DNA from: Methylocystaceae bacterium
Lineage (GTDB): Bacteria > Pseudomonadota > Alphaproteobacteria > Rhodospirillales > Terasakiellaceae
NCBI GenBank assembly: GCA_013373205.1
Contig: JABXIG010000003.1
Span: 682,001-746,000 of the forward strand
Length of the DNA: 64,000 nt
Direction: 5' to 3'
In this document: positions 1-9,068 of the stretch, piece after piece
Numbering within the stretch: the first letter of the stretch is position 1
Layout: every line of letters starts with the position of its first letter
Notes under the pieces: model-generated
The model's database searches: none
Told to the model about the DNA's origin: nothing
Seen by the model: the letters and a program-made list of their open reading frames with translations, nothing else
Made by a program: the position numbers and the translations under genes

Positions 1-1
1 A

Positions 2-412
2 CGGATGGTGATTGATGCGGATGAAGGACAGGATGCGCGTTCGCTCTATCGCACCATCGAAAGCACAGGCAATGTGGCTGCCTGGGTGGCGTTGGAACCG
101 CGCACCGGGCGCACACATCAACTGAGGGTGCATTGTGCGTACCTTAAGACCCCGATCCAAGGCGATGGCAAATATGGCGGACAAGACGCTTATTTGACCG
201 GAGATGGGGTTTCCAAGAAAATGCACCTCCATGCCCGTCGTTTGCAAATCCCGTCCCCCGATGGTATTGGCGTGATCGATGTCACCGCCCCCATGCCGGA
301 TCATATGAAAAAATCTTGGGATTTCTTCGGTTTTGATGAAAAGCAGGAAGATGCGGATGAGCTATTTGATCTGAGCCAAAAAGTGACAGCAACCTATAAA
401 CGTCACGACTAA
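2..412 (+). CDS. rluC: RluC/RluD-type 23S rRNA pseudouridine synthase, C-terminal part
   Basis: This is the 3' end of a gene that begins before the window; the reading frame is open back to base 2, so the first internal Met is not the start. The visible 136 residues carry the RluA-family C-terminal catalytic-fold motif, LEPRTGRTHQLRVH, followed by GDGKYGG. These enzymes isomerise uridines in 23S rRNA to pseudouridine in the cytoplasm. The catalytic Asp motif lies upstream of the window, so which subfamily member this is (RluC rather than RluD) is only likely. The stop codon overlaps that of the convergent gene at 409..1014. Confidence 0.85.
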   Translation, partial: RMVIDADEGQDARSLYRTIESTGNVAAWVALEPRTGRTHQLRVHCAYLKTPIQGDGKYGGQDAYLTGDGVSKKMHLHARRLQIPSPDGIGVIDVTAPMPDHMKKSWDFFGFDEKQEDADELFDLSQKVTATYKRHD

Positions 413-1014
413 GCGTAAATATCAAGACGGTTCTGACTTAAGAGCGTATCGGCATAAGGGATGGTCCCCGCAGTGGTATAGCTAGAACGCAGTTTTTCTT
501 CCAGCAGGTCAGAGACACTGGTGGAATTTGTACGACTGTCGTCATCTGTGCGGGTTTCATCTTGTGAGGCATCATAGGTCTGAACGGAAACCTGCCCCCC
601 ATCCGCGTAAGTCGTTGTTGTGGTCACCCAGCCCCGTTGGGAAACAGTTGTTTCTACATTGGTGACTTCGGTACTGACGACGGTGGTGGTTTGCTCGCTG
701 GTGCCGGAAGAGGCGCTATTGCCGGTTTGTAGTTCCTGATCCAGTTCATTTAAGGCGGTTGTCAGACGGTCTGCGTCTTCTTGCGTGATCCGTCCATTTT
801 CCACATCTGTTGCGATTTGATCATCAATAGCCTGACGGATAACCGTCGGGTCAGCCAAAGCCGGATTGGTGGAATAATTGTTCTGACGAACATTGGAAAC
901 GGCTGTGGTGACGCTTCGGGTTTGATTTGCATTTAGGTCAGCACGATCCAGCCCCGCGAGTCGTGCAGGTTGCTGTGTGTTAAAAAGTGATGTTCCGATG
1001 GCATCAATAGCCAT
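409..1014 (-). CDS. Hypothetical Thr/Ser-rich protein
   Basis: A 201-residue protein that I do not recognise. It has no signal peptide or membrane segment. It starts MAIDAIGTSLFNTQQ, has a middle rich in Asp, Glu, Gln and Asn with a likely helix (about residues 60-100), then a Thr/Ser/Val-rich stretch (about 100-165) that includes runs of Thr such as WVTTTTTYADGG. The composition resembles small flagellar or surface-associated accessory proteins, but no domain is identifiable and that is only a resemblance. The stop codon overlaps the stop of the convergent rluC-type gene by a few bases. No ribosome binding site of note was seen. Confidence 0.65.
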   Translation of the reverse strand: MAIDAIGTSLFNTQQPARLAGLDRADLNANQTRSVTTAVSNVRQNNYSTNPALADPTVIRQAIDDQIATDVENGRITQEDADRLTTALNELDQELQTGNSASSGTSEQTTTVVSTEVTNVETTVSQRGWVTTTTTYADGGQVSVQTYDASQDETRTDDDSRTNSTSVSDLLEEKLRSSYTTAGTIPYADTLLSQNRLDIYA

Positions 1015-1233
1015 AACTAAACCCTACTCACCATAGACTTAAAGCGCAAACCCAGAAGGCTTACGTTAGAAACCGGATCCCATGGTCAAGATTCTTCTTG
1101 GCGTTTAAAAGGGGAAAGTTGTCTTCATTCTCAGACAACAGATAATATTATAAGGCTTTTTGTTGAAAAGTCTATGTGTCCCTTAAGGGGAGAAAGGGGA
1201 CCTGACTTTTTGTTCTGATTGTGGCTTTGTGCT

Positions 1234-1509
1234 TTAAACAGTCTTTTCCTGTGCAAAACCGGTTTTAACTTTTTCGTCGGTATCACTGACTTCAACCAGA
1301 TCAACGCGTGCAGCAGTTGGTCCGTCCCAACATTTCTTTATCAGTTGATCGACAGCAGTCTCATCACCTTGAACAACTGCTTCAACACTACCATCCAGTC
1401 GATTGCGCACCCAGCCTGCAAGGCCAAGGGAAAGGGCTGTTTCGCGGGTCCAGGCACGATACCAGACGCCTTGGACGCGTCCTGTAATTTTTAAGTGAAC
1501 TGTTTTCAT
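1234..1509 (-). CDS. acyP: Acylphosphatase
   Basis: A 91-residue protein of normal family length. It shows both acylphosphatase signatures: GRVQGVWYRAW near residue 10, with the phosphate-binding Arg, and GWVRNRLDGSVEAVVQG near residue 30-46, with the catalytic Asn. The usual Gly-Phe before the Arg is Trp-Tyr here. It hydrolyses carboxyl-phosphate bonds such as those in acetyl phosphate and carbamoyl phosphate in the cytosol. The open frame continues 37 codons upstream, but the start at MKTVHLKITG is chosen because it matches the family N terminus and the upstream part runs through the terminator of the preceding chemoreceptor gene. Confidence 0.88.
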   Translation of the reverse strand: MKTVHLKITGRVQGVWYRAWTRETALSLGLAGWVRNRLDGSVEAVVQGDETAVDQLIKKCWDGPTAARVDLVEVSDTDEKVKTGFAQEKTV

Positions 1510-1510
1510 C

Positions 1511-1550
1511 AATAAAAGGGGCCGAAGGTTGTTAACACATCCTTCGACCC
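1511..1550 (-). terminator. Rho-independent terminator of the hemerythrin chemoreceptor gene
   Basis: Read on the minus strand, GGGTCGAAGG pairs with CCTTCGGCCC over ten bases (one G-T pair) around a 12-base loop, followed by CTTTTATT. It sits in the 49-base gap between the chemoreceptor stop and the acylphosphatase start, so it should separate the two transcripts. Confidence 0.7.
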
Positions 1551-1558
1551 TATCATAC

Positions 1559-3667
1559 TCAGGCCGCGTTTTGCCCTTGATTTTGCATAAACTGGGCAAA
1601 TTTCTTATCGGTGCTGCCAATATGCTTTTGCCACAGGCTGGCCAAAAGGCCGATTAATTCAACAGAGGCATATTCGCCAGGTGAATTGATATAGTCTTCA
1701 TACGATTTATCAACGCGTTGAACAAACATCGCATGTTCCTCCTTATGGGCTTCCAGGTCGGGGTAATTGACCTTGGCCATAAAGACTTCTTCATCGTTAA
1801 AGTGCTGGATTGTATAATCTTTTAACTCTTTATACATGCCTGCAACCACGTTGGATTCTGAATTATTTTTGATCTCATTATAAAGCGCGTTAATGCGTTT
1901 TAGCATTTGTTTGTGGTCGTTATCTACACTTTCATTCCCACAAGACAAATCATCAGACCAGCTAAAGAGGGTTTGCTCATCCACATCTTCTAACTGTACC
2001 TGTTTCAAGAAGCGCGAAACCTGCTTGCGTAGAATATTAGATTCACGGGCAAGATCATCAGATGTACTCATGAGGATTTGGGCGGATTCATCTGCGGACT
2101 CAGCTGATTTCTGCACCTGCAGGATAGAGGTGGAAACTTCCTGCGTCCCGGCCGAAGCCTGATCCACATTCATGGCAATTTCCTGTGTGGCGGCACCTTG
2201 TTGTTCAACAGCGGAAGCAATGGTGGAAGAAATATGGTTAATTTCCCCGATGACACTGGAAATGGCTTTAATGGCAGTGACAGAACGATCTGTCGAACTT
2301 TGAATTTCACCGATTTGCTGGGTGATGTCTTCAGTGGCTCGCGTTGTTTGATTGGCAAGGTTTTTAACTTCGCTTGCGACAACAGCAAAACCTTTTCCCG
2401 CTTCGCCTGCGCGCGCGGCTTCAATGGTTGCGTTCAGGGCCAGCATATTGGTTTGTTCGGCAATATTGTTAATCAGGTCAACAATTTCTCCGATTTTGGA
2501 AACTGCAGCGGCCAGTTCGCTCATTTGTTCAGATGTGCTTTGGGATTGTTCGACCGCGCGGGAGGTAACCTGTGTCGCCTGATTAACCTGGCGTCCAATC
2601 TCAGAAATAGAACTGGATAGTTCTTCAGCGGCAGCGGCAACGGTTTGCACGTTTGATGTGGCTTCTTCGGCTGCACTGGCAACTGTCGTGGCTTGTAGTT
2701 TGGTTTCTGTTGATTCTGCGGACACATCGTTGGAAGCGGTGCGCACAGATGTATCTGCCGCATTCAAGCCATCCAAAACGTTAATCATGGTGACTTCGAA
2801 TTCACGGATATAGCTGTTGATCAATTGACGTTGCTGATCTTTAATTTCCTGATCGCGTTTTTGAGTGCGCGTCAGTTCTTCGGCTTTGATCATATTGTCT
2901 TTAAAAATCTGAACGGCGTCTGCCATATCACCTATTTCATCGCCACGTTCCCGCCCTTTAATTTCAGTTGAGAGGTCACCTGAAGCAAGTGCGGCCATAT
3001 TGTGTGTCATGATGCTTAGTGGTTTTGAAATATCTCGACCAATATAGAAAGAACCAACGAATACAGCTGCAATGATGACTAAAACGATGAGGGCGATAAT
3101 CATCATTTGATTATAAAAAGCGGCATCAACATCATCTATATATATTCCGGAGCCGATCGCCCATTGCCAAGGCGCATAGCCCTTGACAAAGGATAGCTTT
3201 TCGATTGGATCATTATGGCCTGCTTTGGGCCAATGATAAGACACAAACCCTTCACCACCTTTGGCTGTTTGCGAAACCAAACGAAAGAGGGGAACACCGT
3301 TTGGATCGGTTGTATCAGCCAAATTCTTACCATTCAGGTCGGGGTTTATAGGATGCATGATGATGCCCGAATTGAAATCGGTGATGAAGATATATTCATT
3401 TCCTTCATAACGCATGCTTTCTAAAATAGCGGCAGCTTGTTTTTGTGCTTCTTCTGTTGTGAGTTCACCGGCTTTGGCACGCTCGGCAAAGTTTTCAACG
3501 ACACTGAAGGCCGTTTCCACAATGTTGCGTGTCTTGATTTCCCGATCTTCAATCATCGTTGCTTTGAATTGTTGCAGGTTAATCGCAACTAAAACGAATA
3601 TTCCGATGAAAGCAATGAGCGACAGCATCAGGATTTTTTTAGAAATTGATATATTGTGCAATGACAT
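1559..3667 (-). CDS. Methyl-accepting chemotaxis protein with C-terminal hemerythrin domain
   Basis: A 702-residue transmembrane chemoreceptor. TM1 covers about residues 11-30, a periplasmic single-Cache domain about 35-185 (with the typical [17 protein letters not shown] stretch), TM2 about 187-210, HAMP 210-262, and the signalling domain about 320-545 with the hairpin-tip motif around [16 protein letters not shown] (403-418). A bacteriohemerythrin domain follows at 566-700. All seven di-iron ligands can be placed: His585, His622, Glu626, His641, His645, His682 and Asp687. A complete site suggests oxygen (or NO) sensing at the cytoplasmic end, as in DcrH-type receptors, in addition to a ligand bound outside by Cache. 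Start supported by GGAGGGG upstream of ATG 3667. Monocistronic, with its own terminator. Confidence 0.95.
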   Translation of the reverse strand: MSLHNISISKKILMLSLIAFIGIFVLVAINLQQFKATMIEDREIKTRNIVETAFSVVENFAERAKAGELTTEEAQKQAAAILESMRYEGNEYIFITDFNSGIIMHPINPDLNGKNLADTTDPNGVPLFRLVSQTAKGGEGFVSYHWPKAGHNDPIEKLSFVKGYAPWQWAIGSGIYIDDVDAAFYNQMMIIALIVLVIIAAVFVGSFYIGRDISKPLSIMTHNMAALASGDLSTEIKGRERGDEIGDMADAVQIFKDNMIKAEELTRTQKRDQEIKDQQRQLINSYIREFEVTMINVLDGLNAADTSVRTASNDVSAESTETKLQATTVASAAEEATSNVQTVAAAAEELSSSISEIGRQVNQATQVTSRAVEQSQSTSEQMSELAAAVSKIGEIVDLINNIAEQTNMLALNATIEAARAGEAGKGFAVVASEVKNLANQTTRATEDITQQIGEIQSSTDRSVTAIKAISSVIGEINHISSTIASAVEQQGAATQEIAMNVDQASAGTQEVSTSILQVQKSAESADESAQILMSTSDDLARESNILRKQVSRFLKQVQLEDVDEQTLFSWSDDLSCGNESVDNDHKQMLKRINALYNEIKNNSESNVVAGMYKELKDYTIQHFNDEEVFMAKVNYPDLEAHKEEHAMFVQRVDKSYEDYINSPGEYASVELIGLLASLWQKHIGSTDKKFAQFMQNQGQNAA

Positions 3668-3824
3668 ACTTTTTTCCCCTCCATGTCTTTATGGTCGATT
3701 ATTAGCATGAATTTATAGCTCAGTAATGAGCTGCTTCAGGGCGGGGTGTGTCTTTTTCGGGCTCTTATGGGTAATGGCCTATCTAAACGCATATATGGTA
3801 TTATACTATAGAAATACAAGTTAT

Positions 3825-3863
3825 AAAAAAGGGTGAAAAGCACGATGCCTTTCACCCTTTTTT
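3825..3863 (-). terminator. Rho-independent terminator after pccA
   Basis: A long near-perfect hairpin, AAAAAGGGTGAAA with TTTCACCCTTTTTT around an 11-base loop, lies 22 bases past the pccA stop. It has A/T tracts on both sides, so it could work in either direction. The rest of the gap up to the chemoreceptor start at 3667 shows nothing else clear. Confidence 0.8.
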
Positions 3864-3884
3864 CAAGTCCTGTTAAAACTTGCC

Positions 3885-5885
3885 TTATTCGTCAGCTTCA
3901 AACTCGATGATTTTTTCATCTACGCTGAGGCTGCCCCCTGCAGAAGCGTGGATTTTCTTAATGACCACATCTTTTTCTGCGCGCATGATGTTTTCCATTT
4001 TCATGGCTTCGATCACACAAAGTTCTTCACCAGCTTTGACTTCCTGGCCTTCTTCCACCGCAACGGACAATAACAGGCCCGGCATCGGTGACATCAAGAA
4101 TGCAGACAAATCTGGCGGCGCTTTAAATGGCATCAGATCGTTCAGGGCTGCGTGGGTTGCACTCATGACCTTAACGGTTGCTTGTGCCCCTGCATGGAAC
4201 AGGCTGTAGCCCACTGCCAGTCGGTCGACCTGAACACACATTTCATGGCCATTGATATCGGCAAAGAACAGTGGTTCGCCAAAGGTCCATTCTGAACGGA
4301 TGTGCAAAGTTGCACCATCAACTTTAACGTCATAGCCTTCTGTTTCGTTGGGTGAAACCGTGACTTCGAATTTGTCGTCGTTATAAAGAACAACCCAGTC
4401 TTCGTTGATGTTACGACCACGGCCGCCTTCCATCTGACCAGAGATCATGGTTTCGCGTTCTGTTTCCATACGTTTCATGAAACAGGCGACTGCAACCAAG
4501 TTTTTCGGGTCTTTCTGAGGCACCATAGACGCATCAAAGCCGTCGGGATATTCTTCGGCAATAAAGTTTGTGGTCAGGTTCCCATCGATGAAACGTTGTT
4601 TGGACATAACAGCGTTCAGGAACGAGATGTTATGACCCACACCGCGGATATAATATTCGTCCAAAGCACGTTTCATATTTTCGGTACATTCTTCACGGTC
4701 TTTGCCCCATGTGATCAGCTTTGCGATCATCGGGTCATAGAACATGGAGATTTCGCCGCCTTCATACACACCTGTATCCACACGCACGGTATCGCTTTCA
4801 ACGGGCGGGCGGTATTTGGTCAGACGGCCTGTGGATGGCAGGAAGTTACGGAACGGGTCTTCCGCATAAACACGGCTTTCCATAGCCCAACCATTGATCG
4901 GAATGTCTTCCTGTTTCAGAGTGAGTTCCTGACCATCTGCGATCTTGATCATCCATTCAACCAAGTCAACGCCTGTAATCAGTTCTGTCACCGGGTGTTC
5001 CACCTGCAAGCGAGTGTTCATTTCCAGGAAGTAGAAGTTCTGGTCTTTATCGACGATAAATTCCACGGTACCGGCTGAACGGTAATCTACAGCTTTTGCC
5101 AAAGCAACAGCCTGTTCACCCATTTTCTTGCGTGTCTCTGGGGTCAGGAAGGGCGAGGGCGCTTCTTCAATAACCTTTTGGTGACGACGCTGGATAGAAC
5201 ATTCACGTTCCTGCAGATAAACGGCGTTCCCGTGTTTATCGGCAAGAACCTGGATTTCAATGTGACGCGGTTCTTCGATAAATTTCTCAATGAAGACACG
5301 CCCATCACCAAAGGAAGAAATCGCTTCAGATGTCGCACGTTCAAATCCGTCACGACATTCGTCTTCGTTAAAGGCAACGCGCATCCCTTTACCACCACCA
5401 CCGGCAGAGGCTTTCAGCATGACGGGGTAGCCGATTTTTGTCGCAATTTCGACCGCATGGTCTGTGTCTTTGATGACTTCCGTGTAACCCGGTACCGTGC
5501 TGACACCGGCTTTTTGTGCCAACAGTTTTGACTCAATCTTGTCACCCATGGCTTGGATGGCAAGTTTTTCAGGACCGATGAATTCCACACCAGCTTCATT
5601 CAACGCATCAAAGAAATGTGCGTTTTCTGACAGGAAGCCGTAACCCGGGTGCACAGCCTGTGCACCCGTTTGTTTAATGGCGTCCAGAATGTTTTCCATA
5701 ACCAGATAAGACTGGTTGCTTTGGGCTGGACCTATATGGACGGCTTCATCTGCCATTTGCACATGAAGAGCATCTTTATCGGCTTCGGAATAGACCGCAA
5801 CGGTCTTAATACCCATCTTCTGGGCTGATTTCATGACGCGACAAGCAATCTCACCGCGGTTTGCAATCAGGATTTTATCGAACAT
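3885..5885 (-). CDS. pccA: Propionyl-CoA carboxylase, alpha (biotin carboxylase/BCCP) subunit
   Basis: A 666-residue biotin-dependent subunit of the usual length. The biotin carboxylase N terminus (KILIANRGEIACRV), the ATP-grasp glycine loop GGGGKGM at 162-168, and the C-terminal biotinyl domain with EAMKMEN (biotinyl Lys629) are all present. With PccB it carboxylates propionyl-CoA to (S)-methylmalonyl-CoA, the route for propionyl-CoA from valine, isoleucine and odd-chain fatty acids. It lies 51 bases after pccB on the same strand, so the two form an operon. Assignment to PCC rather than methylcrotonyl-CoA carboxylase rests on its partner gene and on the separate mcc pair at 28.9-33.3 kb. Confidence 0.93.
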   Translation of the reverse strand: MFDKILIANRGEIACRVMKSAQKMGIKTVAVYSEADKDALHVQMADEAVHIGPAQSNQSYLVMENILDAIKQTGAQAVHPGYGFLSENAHFFDALNEAGVEFIGPEKLAIQAMGDKIESKLLAQKAGVSTVPGYTEVIKDTDHAVEIATKIGYPVMLKASAGGGGKGMRVAFNEDECRDGFERATSEAISSFGDGRVFIEKFIEEPRHIEIQVLADKHGNAVYLQERECSIQRRHQKVIEEAPSPFLTPETRKKMGEQAVALAKAVDYRSAGTVEFIVDKDQNFYFLEMNTRLQVEHPVTELITGVDLVEWMIKIADGQELTLKQEDIPINGWAMESRVYAEDPFRNFLPSTGRLTKYRPPVESDTVRVDTGVYEGGEISMFYDPMIAKLITWGKDREECTENMKRALDEYYIRGVGHNISFLNAVMSKQRFIDGNLTTNFIAEEYPDGFDASMVPQKDPKNLVAVACFMKRMETERETMISGQMEGGRGRNINEDWVVLYNDDKFEVTVSPNETEGYDVKVDGATLHIRSEWTFGEPLFFADINGHEMCVQVDRLAVGYSLFHAGAQATVKVMSATHAALNDLMPFKAPPDLSAFLMSPMPGLLLSVAVEEGQEVKAGEELCVIEAMKMENIMRAEKDVVIKKIHASAGGSLSVDEKIIEFEADE

Positions 5886-5936
5886 GTGTCCGTTTCCTTA
5901 TCTTGAGCTTTAAACAATAAATGAAGAGGTGAGAAC

Positions 5937-7469
5937 TTAAAGCGGGATGTTTCCGTGCTTACGTTCCGGGTTCTTCAGGTCTTTGTTTTTCAGCATTGCG
6001 AGAGATTGACAGATACGACGACGTGTACCATGCGGCATGATCACATCATCAATGAACCCACGTGCACCAGCCTTGAACGGGTTGGTGAAGTTGGTTGCAT
6101 ATTCGTCAGTACGTTTTTGAATTTTTTCGTCATCGCCAATGTCGGACCGGAAAATAATTTCTACTGCACCTTTGGCACCCATAACGGCGATTTCCGCAGA
6201 TGGCCAAGCGAAGTTGACGTCCCCGCGCAAGTGCTTGGAGCTCATAACGTCATAAGCACCACCGTAAGCTTTACGGGTAATGACAGTCACTTTCGGGACA
6301 GTTGCTTCAGCAAACGCGTAAAGCAGTTTTGCACCATGGGTGATGATACCGTTATATTCCTGGTCTGTGCCCGGCATAAAGCCCGGTACGTCAACAAAGG
6401 TGACGATCGGAATATTGAACGCATCACAGAAACGAACAAAACGTGCTGCTTTGATGGAGCTATCGATATCCAGACAGCCTGCCAGAACCATAGGCTGATT
6501 GGCAACAAAACCAACCGTTTGACCGTTCATGCGGCCAAAGCCGATGAGGATGTTTTTGGCGAATTCGGGCATAATTTCAAAGAAATCGCCTTCATCAACA
6601 ACTTTGTGGATTAGTTCCAACATGTCGTAAGGCTTGTTGGCATTATCGGGAACCAATGTGTCCAAAGATGCATCGTCACGGTCCGCCGGGTCAGTTGTCG
6701 GGCGAACGGGGGCTTGTTCTTTGTTGTTGCTTGGCAGGAAGTCAACGAAGTCGCGCAGCTTCAAGAGCGCTTCAACATCGTTTTCAAAAGCAAGGTGAGA
6801 GACACCGGATTTGGTGGTGTGTGTGATCGCGCCACCGAGTTCTTCTTGCGTTACTTCTTCGTGGGTTACGGTTTTAACAACGTCAGGACCCGTCACGAAC
6901 ATGAAGGATGTGTCTTTTACCATGAAGATAAAATCGGTCATGGCAGGGGAATAAACCGCCCCACCTGCACATGGACCCATGATCATGGAAATTTGCGGGA
7001 TCACGCCGGAAGCTTCAACATTACGTTGGAACACGTCAGCATAACCACCCAGCGATGCGATGCCTTCTTGAATACGCGCCCCGCCAGAGTCGTTCAAGCC
7101 GATGCAAGGGGCACCGACTTTCATCGCCTGATCCATGATCTTACAGATTTTTTCAGCATGGGTTTCAGACAGTGAACCACCATAAACTGTAAAGTCTTGG
7201 GAGAAAACGAAAACCAGACGGCCGTTTACAGTCCCGTAACCAGTCACAACACCATCCCCGGGTGTGTGGTCGTTTTCCATACCGAAATCGGTACAGCGGT
7301 GTTCAACAAACATGTCCCATTCTTCAAATGAACCTTCATCCAAGAACAGATCAATTCTTTCGCGGGCTGTCAGCTTCCCTTTTTTATGCTGAGAATCAAT
7401 ACGGCGCTGACCACCGCCAAGACGTGCTTTCGCGCGCTTTTCTTCCAGCATTTCGATAATGTCGTGCAT
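5937..7469 (-). CDS. pccB: Propionyl-CoA carboxylase, beta (carboxyltransferase) subunit
   Basis: A 510-residue carboxyltransferase subunit. The family N terminus ([17 protein letters not shown]), [13 protein letters not shown] for acyl-CoA binding, and the C-terminal [18 protein letters not shown] are typical of PCC beta chains. It transfers CO2 from biotin on PccA to propionyl-CoA. It is the first gene of the pccBA pair. The 151-base upstream gap contains two inverted repeats (7531-7546 and 7602-7619) that could be regulatory. No methylmalonyl-CoA epimerase or mutase gene is in the window. Confidence 0.94.
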   Translation of the reverse strand: MHDIIEMLEEKRAKARLGGGQRRIDSQHKKGKLTARERIDLFLDEGSFEEWDMFVEHRCTDFGMENDHTPGDGVVTGYGTVNGRLVFVFSQDFTVYGGSLSETHAEKICKIMDQAMKVGAPCIGLNDSGGARIQEGIASLGGYADVFQRNVEASGVIPQISMIMGPCAGGAVYSPAMTDFIFMVKDTSFMFVTGPDVVKTVTHEEVTQEELGGAITHTTKSGVSHLAFENDVEALLKLRDFVDFLPSNNKEQAPVRPTTDPADRDDASLDTLVPDNANKPYDMLELIHKVVDEGDFFEIMPEFAKNILIGFGRMNGQTVGFVANQPMVLAGCLDIDSSIKAARFVRFCDAFNIPIVTFVDVPGFMPGTDQEYNGIITHGAKLLYAFAEATVPKVTVITRKAYGGAYDVMSSKHLRGDVNFAWPSAEIAVMGAKGAVEIIFRSDIGDDEKIQKRTDEYATNFTNPFKAGARGFIDDVIMPHGTRRRICQSLAMLKNKDLKNPERKHGNIPL

Positions 7470-7530
7470 CTATATATGTCCCCTTAGCCCGTATGGGCAG
7501 TCGATATATGAGAAAGACTAAAAGCCTTTC

Positions 7531-7546
7531 GGTATGATTTGATACC
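7531..7546. promoter_or_regulatory. Inverted repeat upstream of pccB, candidate operator
   Basis: GGTATGATTTGATACC has five-base arms around a six-base centre and lies about 60 bases upstream of the pccB start. A second inverted repeat, TTACCA-N6-TGGTAA, lies at 7602-7619, next to the stop of the 7TM gene. Neither matches the LiuR-type palindromes found elsewhere in the window, so a different regulator would be needed. The assignment is only by position and symmetry. Confidence 0.3.
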
Positions 7547-7620
7547 ATAATCGACCTATCGGTTCCAGAAAAAATACGCACTCTAATACCGAATTACCGA
7601 TTTACCACAAGGTTGGTAAC

Positions 7621-8283
7621 TTATTTACTGATTCTATTGAATTTTTTATCAAATAGCTGAAGCACAAAGAACGGTGTGGCTGTGAAAATAAAAAGGGTAA
7701 TGGTGAGGAAATCATAAAAAGAAAATTCCCCGGGGGAGAGAATCGTCACCCGCTGCGTATCCAGCCAACAGACCAGTGAAAACACGAAACGCATAAAAGC
7801 CTGGAAGCCGAATAAAATACCCAAGGCTAAAGAGCTGAAATGGGTTTGGTCATCATAGCTGAAAAAGATATAGGCAAGCATGCTGCTTAAGGTGCCATGC
7901 AGCAGATAGTTGATTGAGATCAGTTCATGAACAGCAATATAATCGTCTAAGATAATGTTAATAGCCAAATAGAACAGGACAATATAGGGCAGGGACCGTT
8001 TTTTATATTTTCGCGAATCATTAAAAAAATACAGGCAGCCAACCCACAAAAAATAATAGCCTAAAAAGATGGTTAGATTGACCTGAGTAATATTAAAACG
8101 AATGTTGATGTCGCTGACATTAGGAAGAAAACAAAAGCTTAGCCCCAGGCTGAACAAACAAAAGGCCAAGGACCAATAGGCAAGTCCCCAGCCTTTCATA
8201 GAACGGTTTCGGATCACAATCAGAAAGACAGAAGCGGACGTCAGTAGCAGTATGTTCAAAATGACAAGCTGGGGCGTATCCAT
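7621..8283 (-). CDS. Seven-helix membrane protein resembling sensor-only N-terminal domains
   Basis: A 220-residue very hydrophobic protein with about seven predicted membrane helices and short charged loops. The stretch NRSMKGWGLAYWSLAFCLF, with a helix on each side, is like the membrane sensor modules placed before GGDEF domains in many proteobacterial diguanylate cyclases. No output domain follows; the protein ends FDKKFNRISK. It may be a sensor module that works with a separate partner, or an unrelated membrane protein. Its start lies four bases after the ATP12 stop, so it is probably translationally coupled to that gene. Confidence 0.6.
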   Translation of the reverse strand: MDTPQLVILNILLLTSASVFLIVIRNRSMKGWGLAYWSLAFCLFSLGLSFCFLPNVSDINIRFNITQVNLTIFLGYYFLWVGCLYFFNDSRKYKKRSLPYIVLFYLAINIILDDYIAVHELISINYLLHGTLSSMLAYIFFSYDDQTHFSSLALGILFGFQAFMRFVFSLVCWLDTQRVTILSPGEFSFYDFLTITLFIFTATPFFVLQLFDKKFNRISK

Positions 8284-8287
8284 GAGA

Positions 8288-9001
8288 TCAATCGTTTAAA
8301 AGGGAAATCCATGTGCTGACGGACGCCAGATCTTTACGCAGGACTTCGCGGCGTTCAGTGGCTTCCCAATCCTCGCCCCATTGTTCTATCTGATAGGTTT
8401 CGTCAACTTGTGAATCTTCGAAGGCTTTATGACTATCGATATGACCTTCGATTAAAGCTAGGCCCAATACCAATGATCCGGTGCAATGGGTTGCGCTGGA
8501 CAGACCTGCCAGTTCCCAGTCATTGAAATTAGTGATGATATCTGTAAAGCGTATAATGCTTTCTTTGGGTTGTTGAACGTGTAAGATCCCGGTTTGGGTT
8601 TTCAGTTCTACATTCACACGCTGTTTCACCCACTCAAGATAGGGTGTCCAGGTCTCGGCCTGACGTTGGGCCAAGTCTTCCGGGGTGTCTGTCCAATAAC
8701 AGATCAGATCAGTTTCAGCATATTTTGCGATTTGTTCAATGACACCATCGCGCAATTGACCTATACGATCCACAGCTGTTGAGGCCAGCCCCATCATGGG
8801 CATTGTCAGGGGGTAGATATGTTCTTCCTGTGCATCCCATTCTTCAGCCAGTTTTTCGGCCAAAGATTTTGTTGGCAAAAGCAAAGAACGTTTTGCCGGG
8901 CTTTTCAGTTGGCGACCATCAAGGGTGACGCGAAACCCCCCTTTGTCTTCCATGATATCGACGGATTTATAAAAACGTTTTAAGGCGGCAGAAAGGTCCA
9001 T
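8288..9001 (-). CDS. ATP12-family F1-ATPase assembly chaperone
   Basis: A 237-residue protein matching the ATP12 family of alphaproteobacteria and mitochondria, with RFYKSVDIMEDKGGFRVTLD at the N terminus and the PLTMPMMGLASTAVDRI stretch. It binds the F1 alpha subunit before assembly of the ATP synthase. It has GGGGAA seven bases before ATG 9001. It follows the asmA-type gene after a 67-base gap containing a hairpin, and precedes the 7TM gene by four bases. In many alphaproteobacteria this gene lies next to the HAD phosphatase and rluC; here an AsmA gene intervenes and rluC is about 8 kb away. Confidence 0.9.
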   Translation of the reverse strand: MDLSAALKRFYKSVDIMEDKGGFRVTLDGRQLKSPAKRSLLLPTKSLAEKLAEEWDAQEEHIYPLTMPMMGLASTAVDRIGQLRDGVIEQIAKYAETDLICYWTDTPEDLAQRQAETWTPYLEWVKQRVNVELKTQTGILHVQQPKESIIRFTDIITNFNDWELAGLSSATHCTGSLVLGLALIEGHIDSHKAFEDSQVDETYQIEQWGEDWEATERREVLRKDLASVSTWISLLND

Positions 9002-9021
9002 TTATATTCCCCAAAAAGGTG

Positions 9022-9048
9022 CCCCTTCCCGAATGGATCAGGAAGGGG
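9022..9048 (-). terminator. Possible terminator or processing hairpin after the asmA-type gene
   Basis: CCCCTTCC pairs with GGAAGGGG around an 11-base loop. On the minus strand the T-run (CTTTTT) begins only four bases after the stem, so termination may be partial, and read-through to the ATP12 gene is possible. Confidence 0.45.
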
Positions 9049-9068
9049 TTAAAAAATCATTTAGGAGA

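Noticed and set aside
2198-2620. Long plus-strand open frame opposite the hemerythrin chemoreceptor
   Set aside because: It is antisense to the conserved MCP signalling domain, its protein has no domain, and it has no ribosome binding site.
4596-5078. 160-codon plus-strand frame opposite pccA
   Set aside because: Shadow of the biotin carboxylase domain; His/Phe-rich with no domain.
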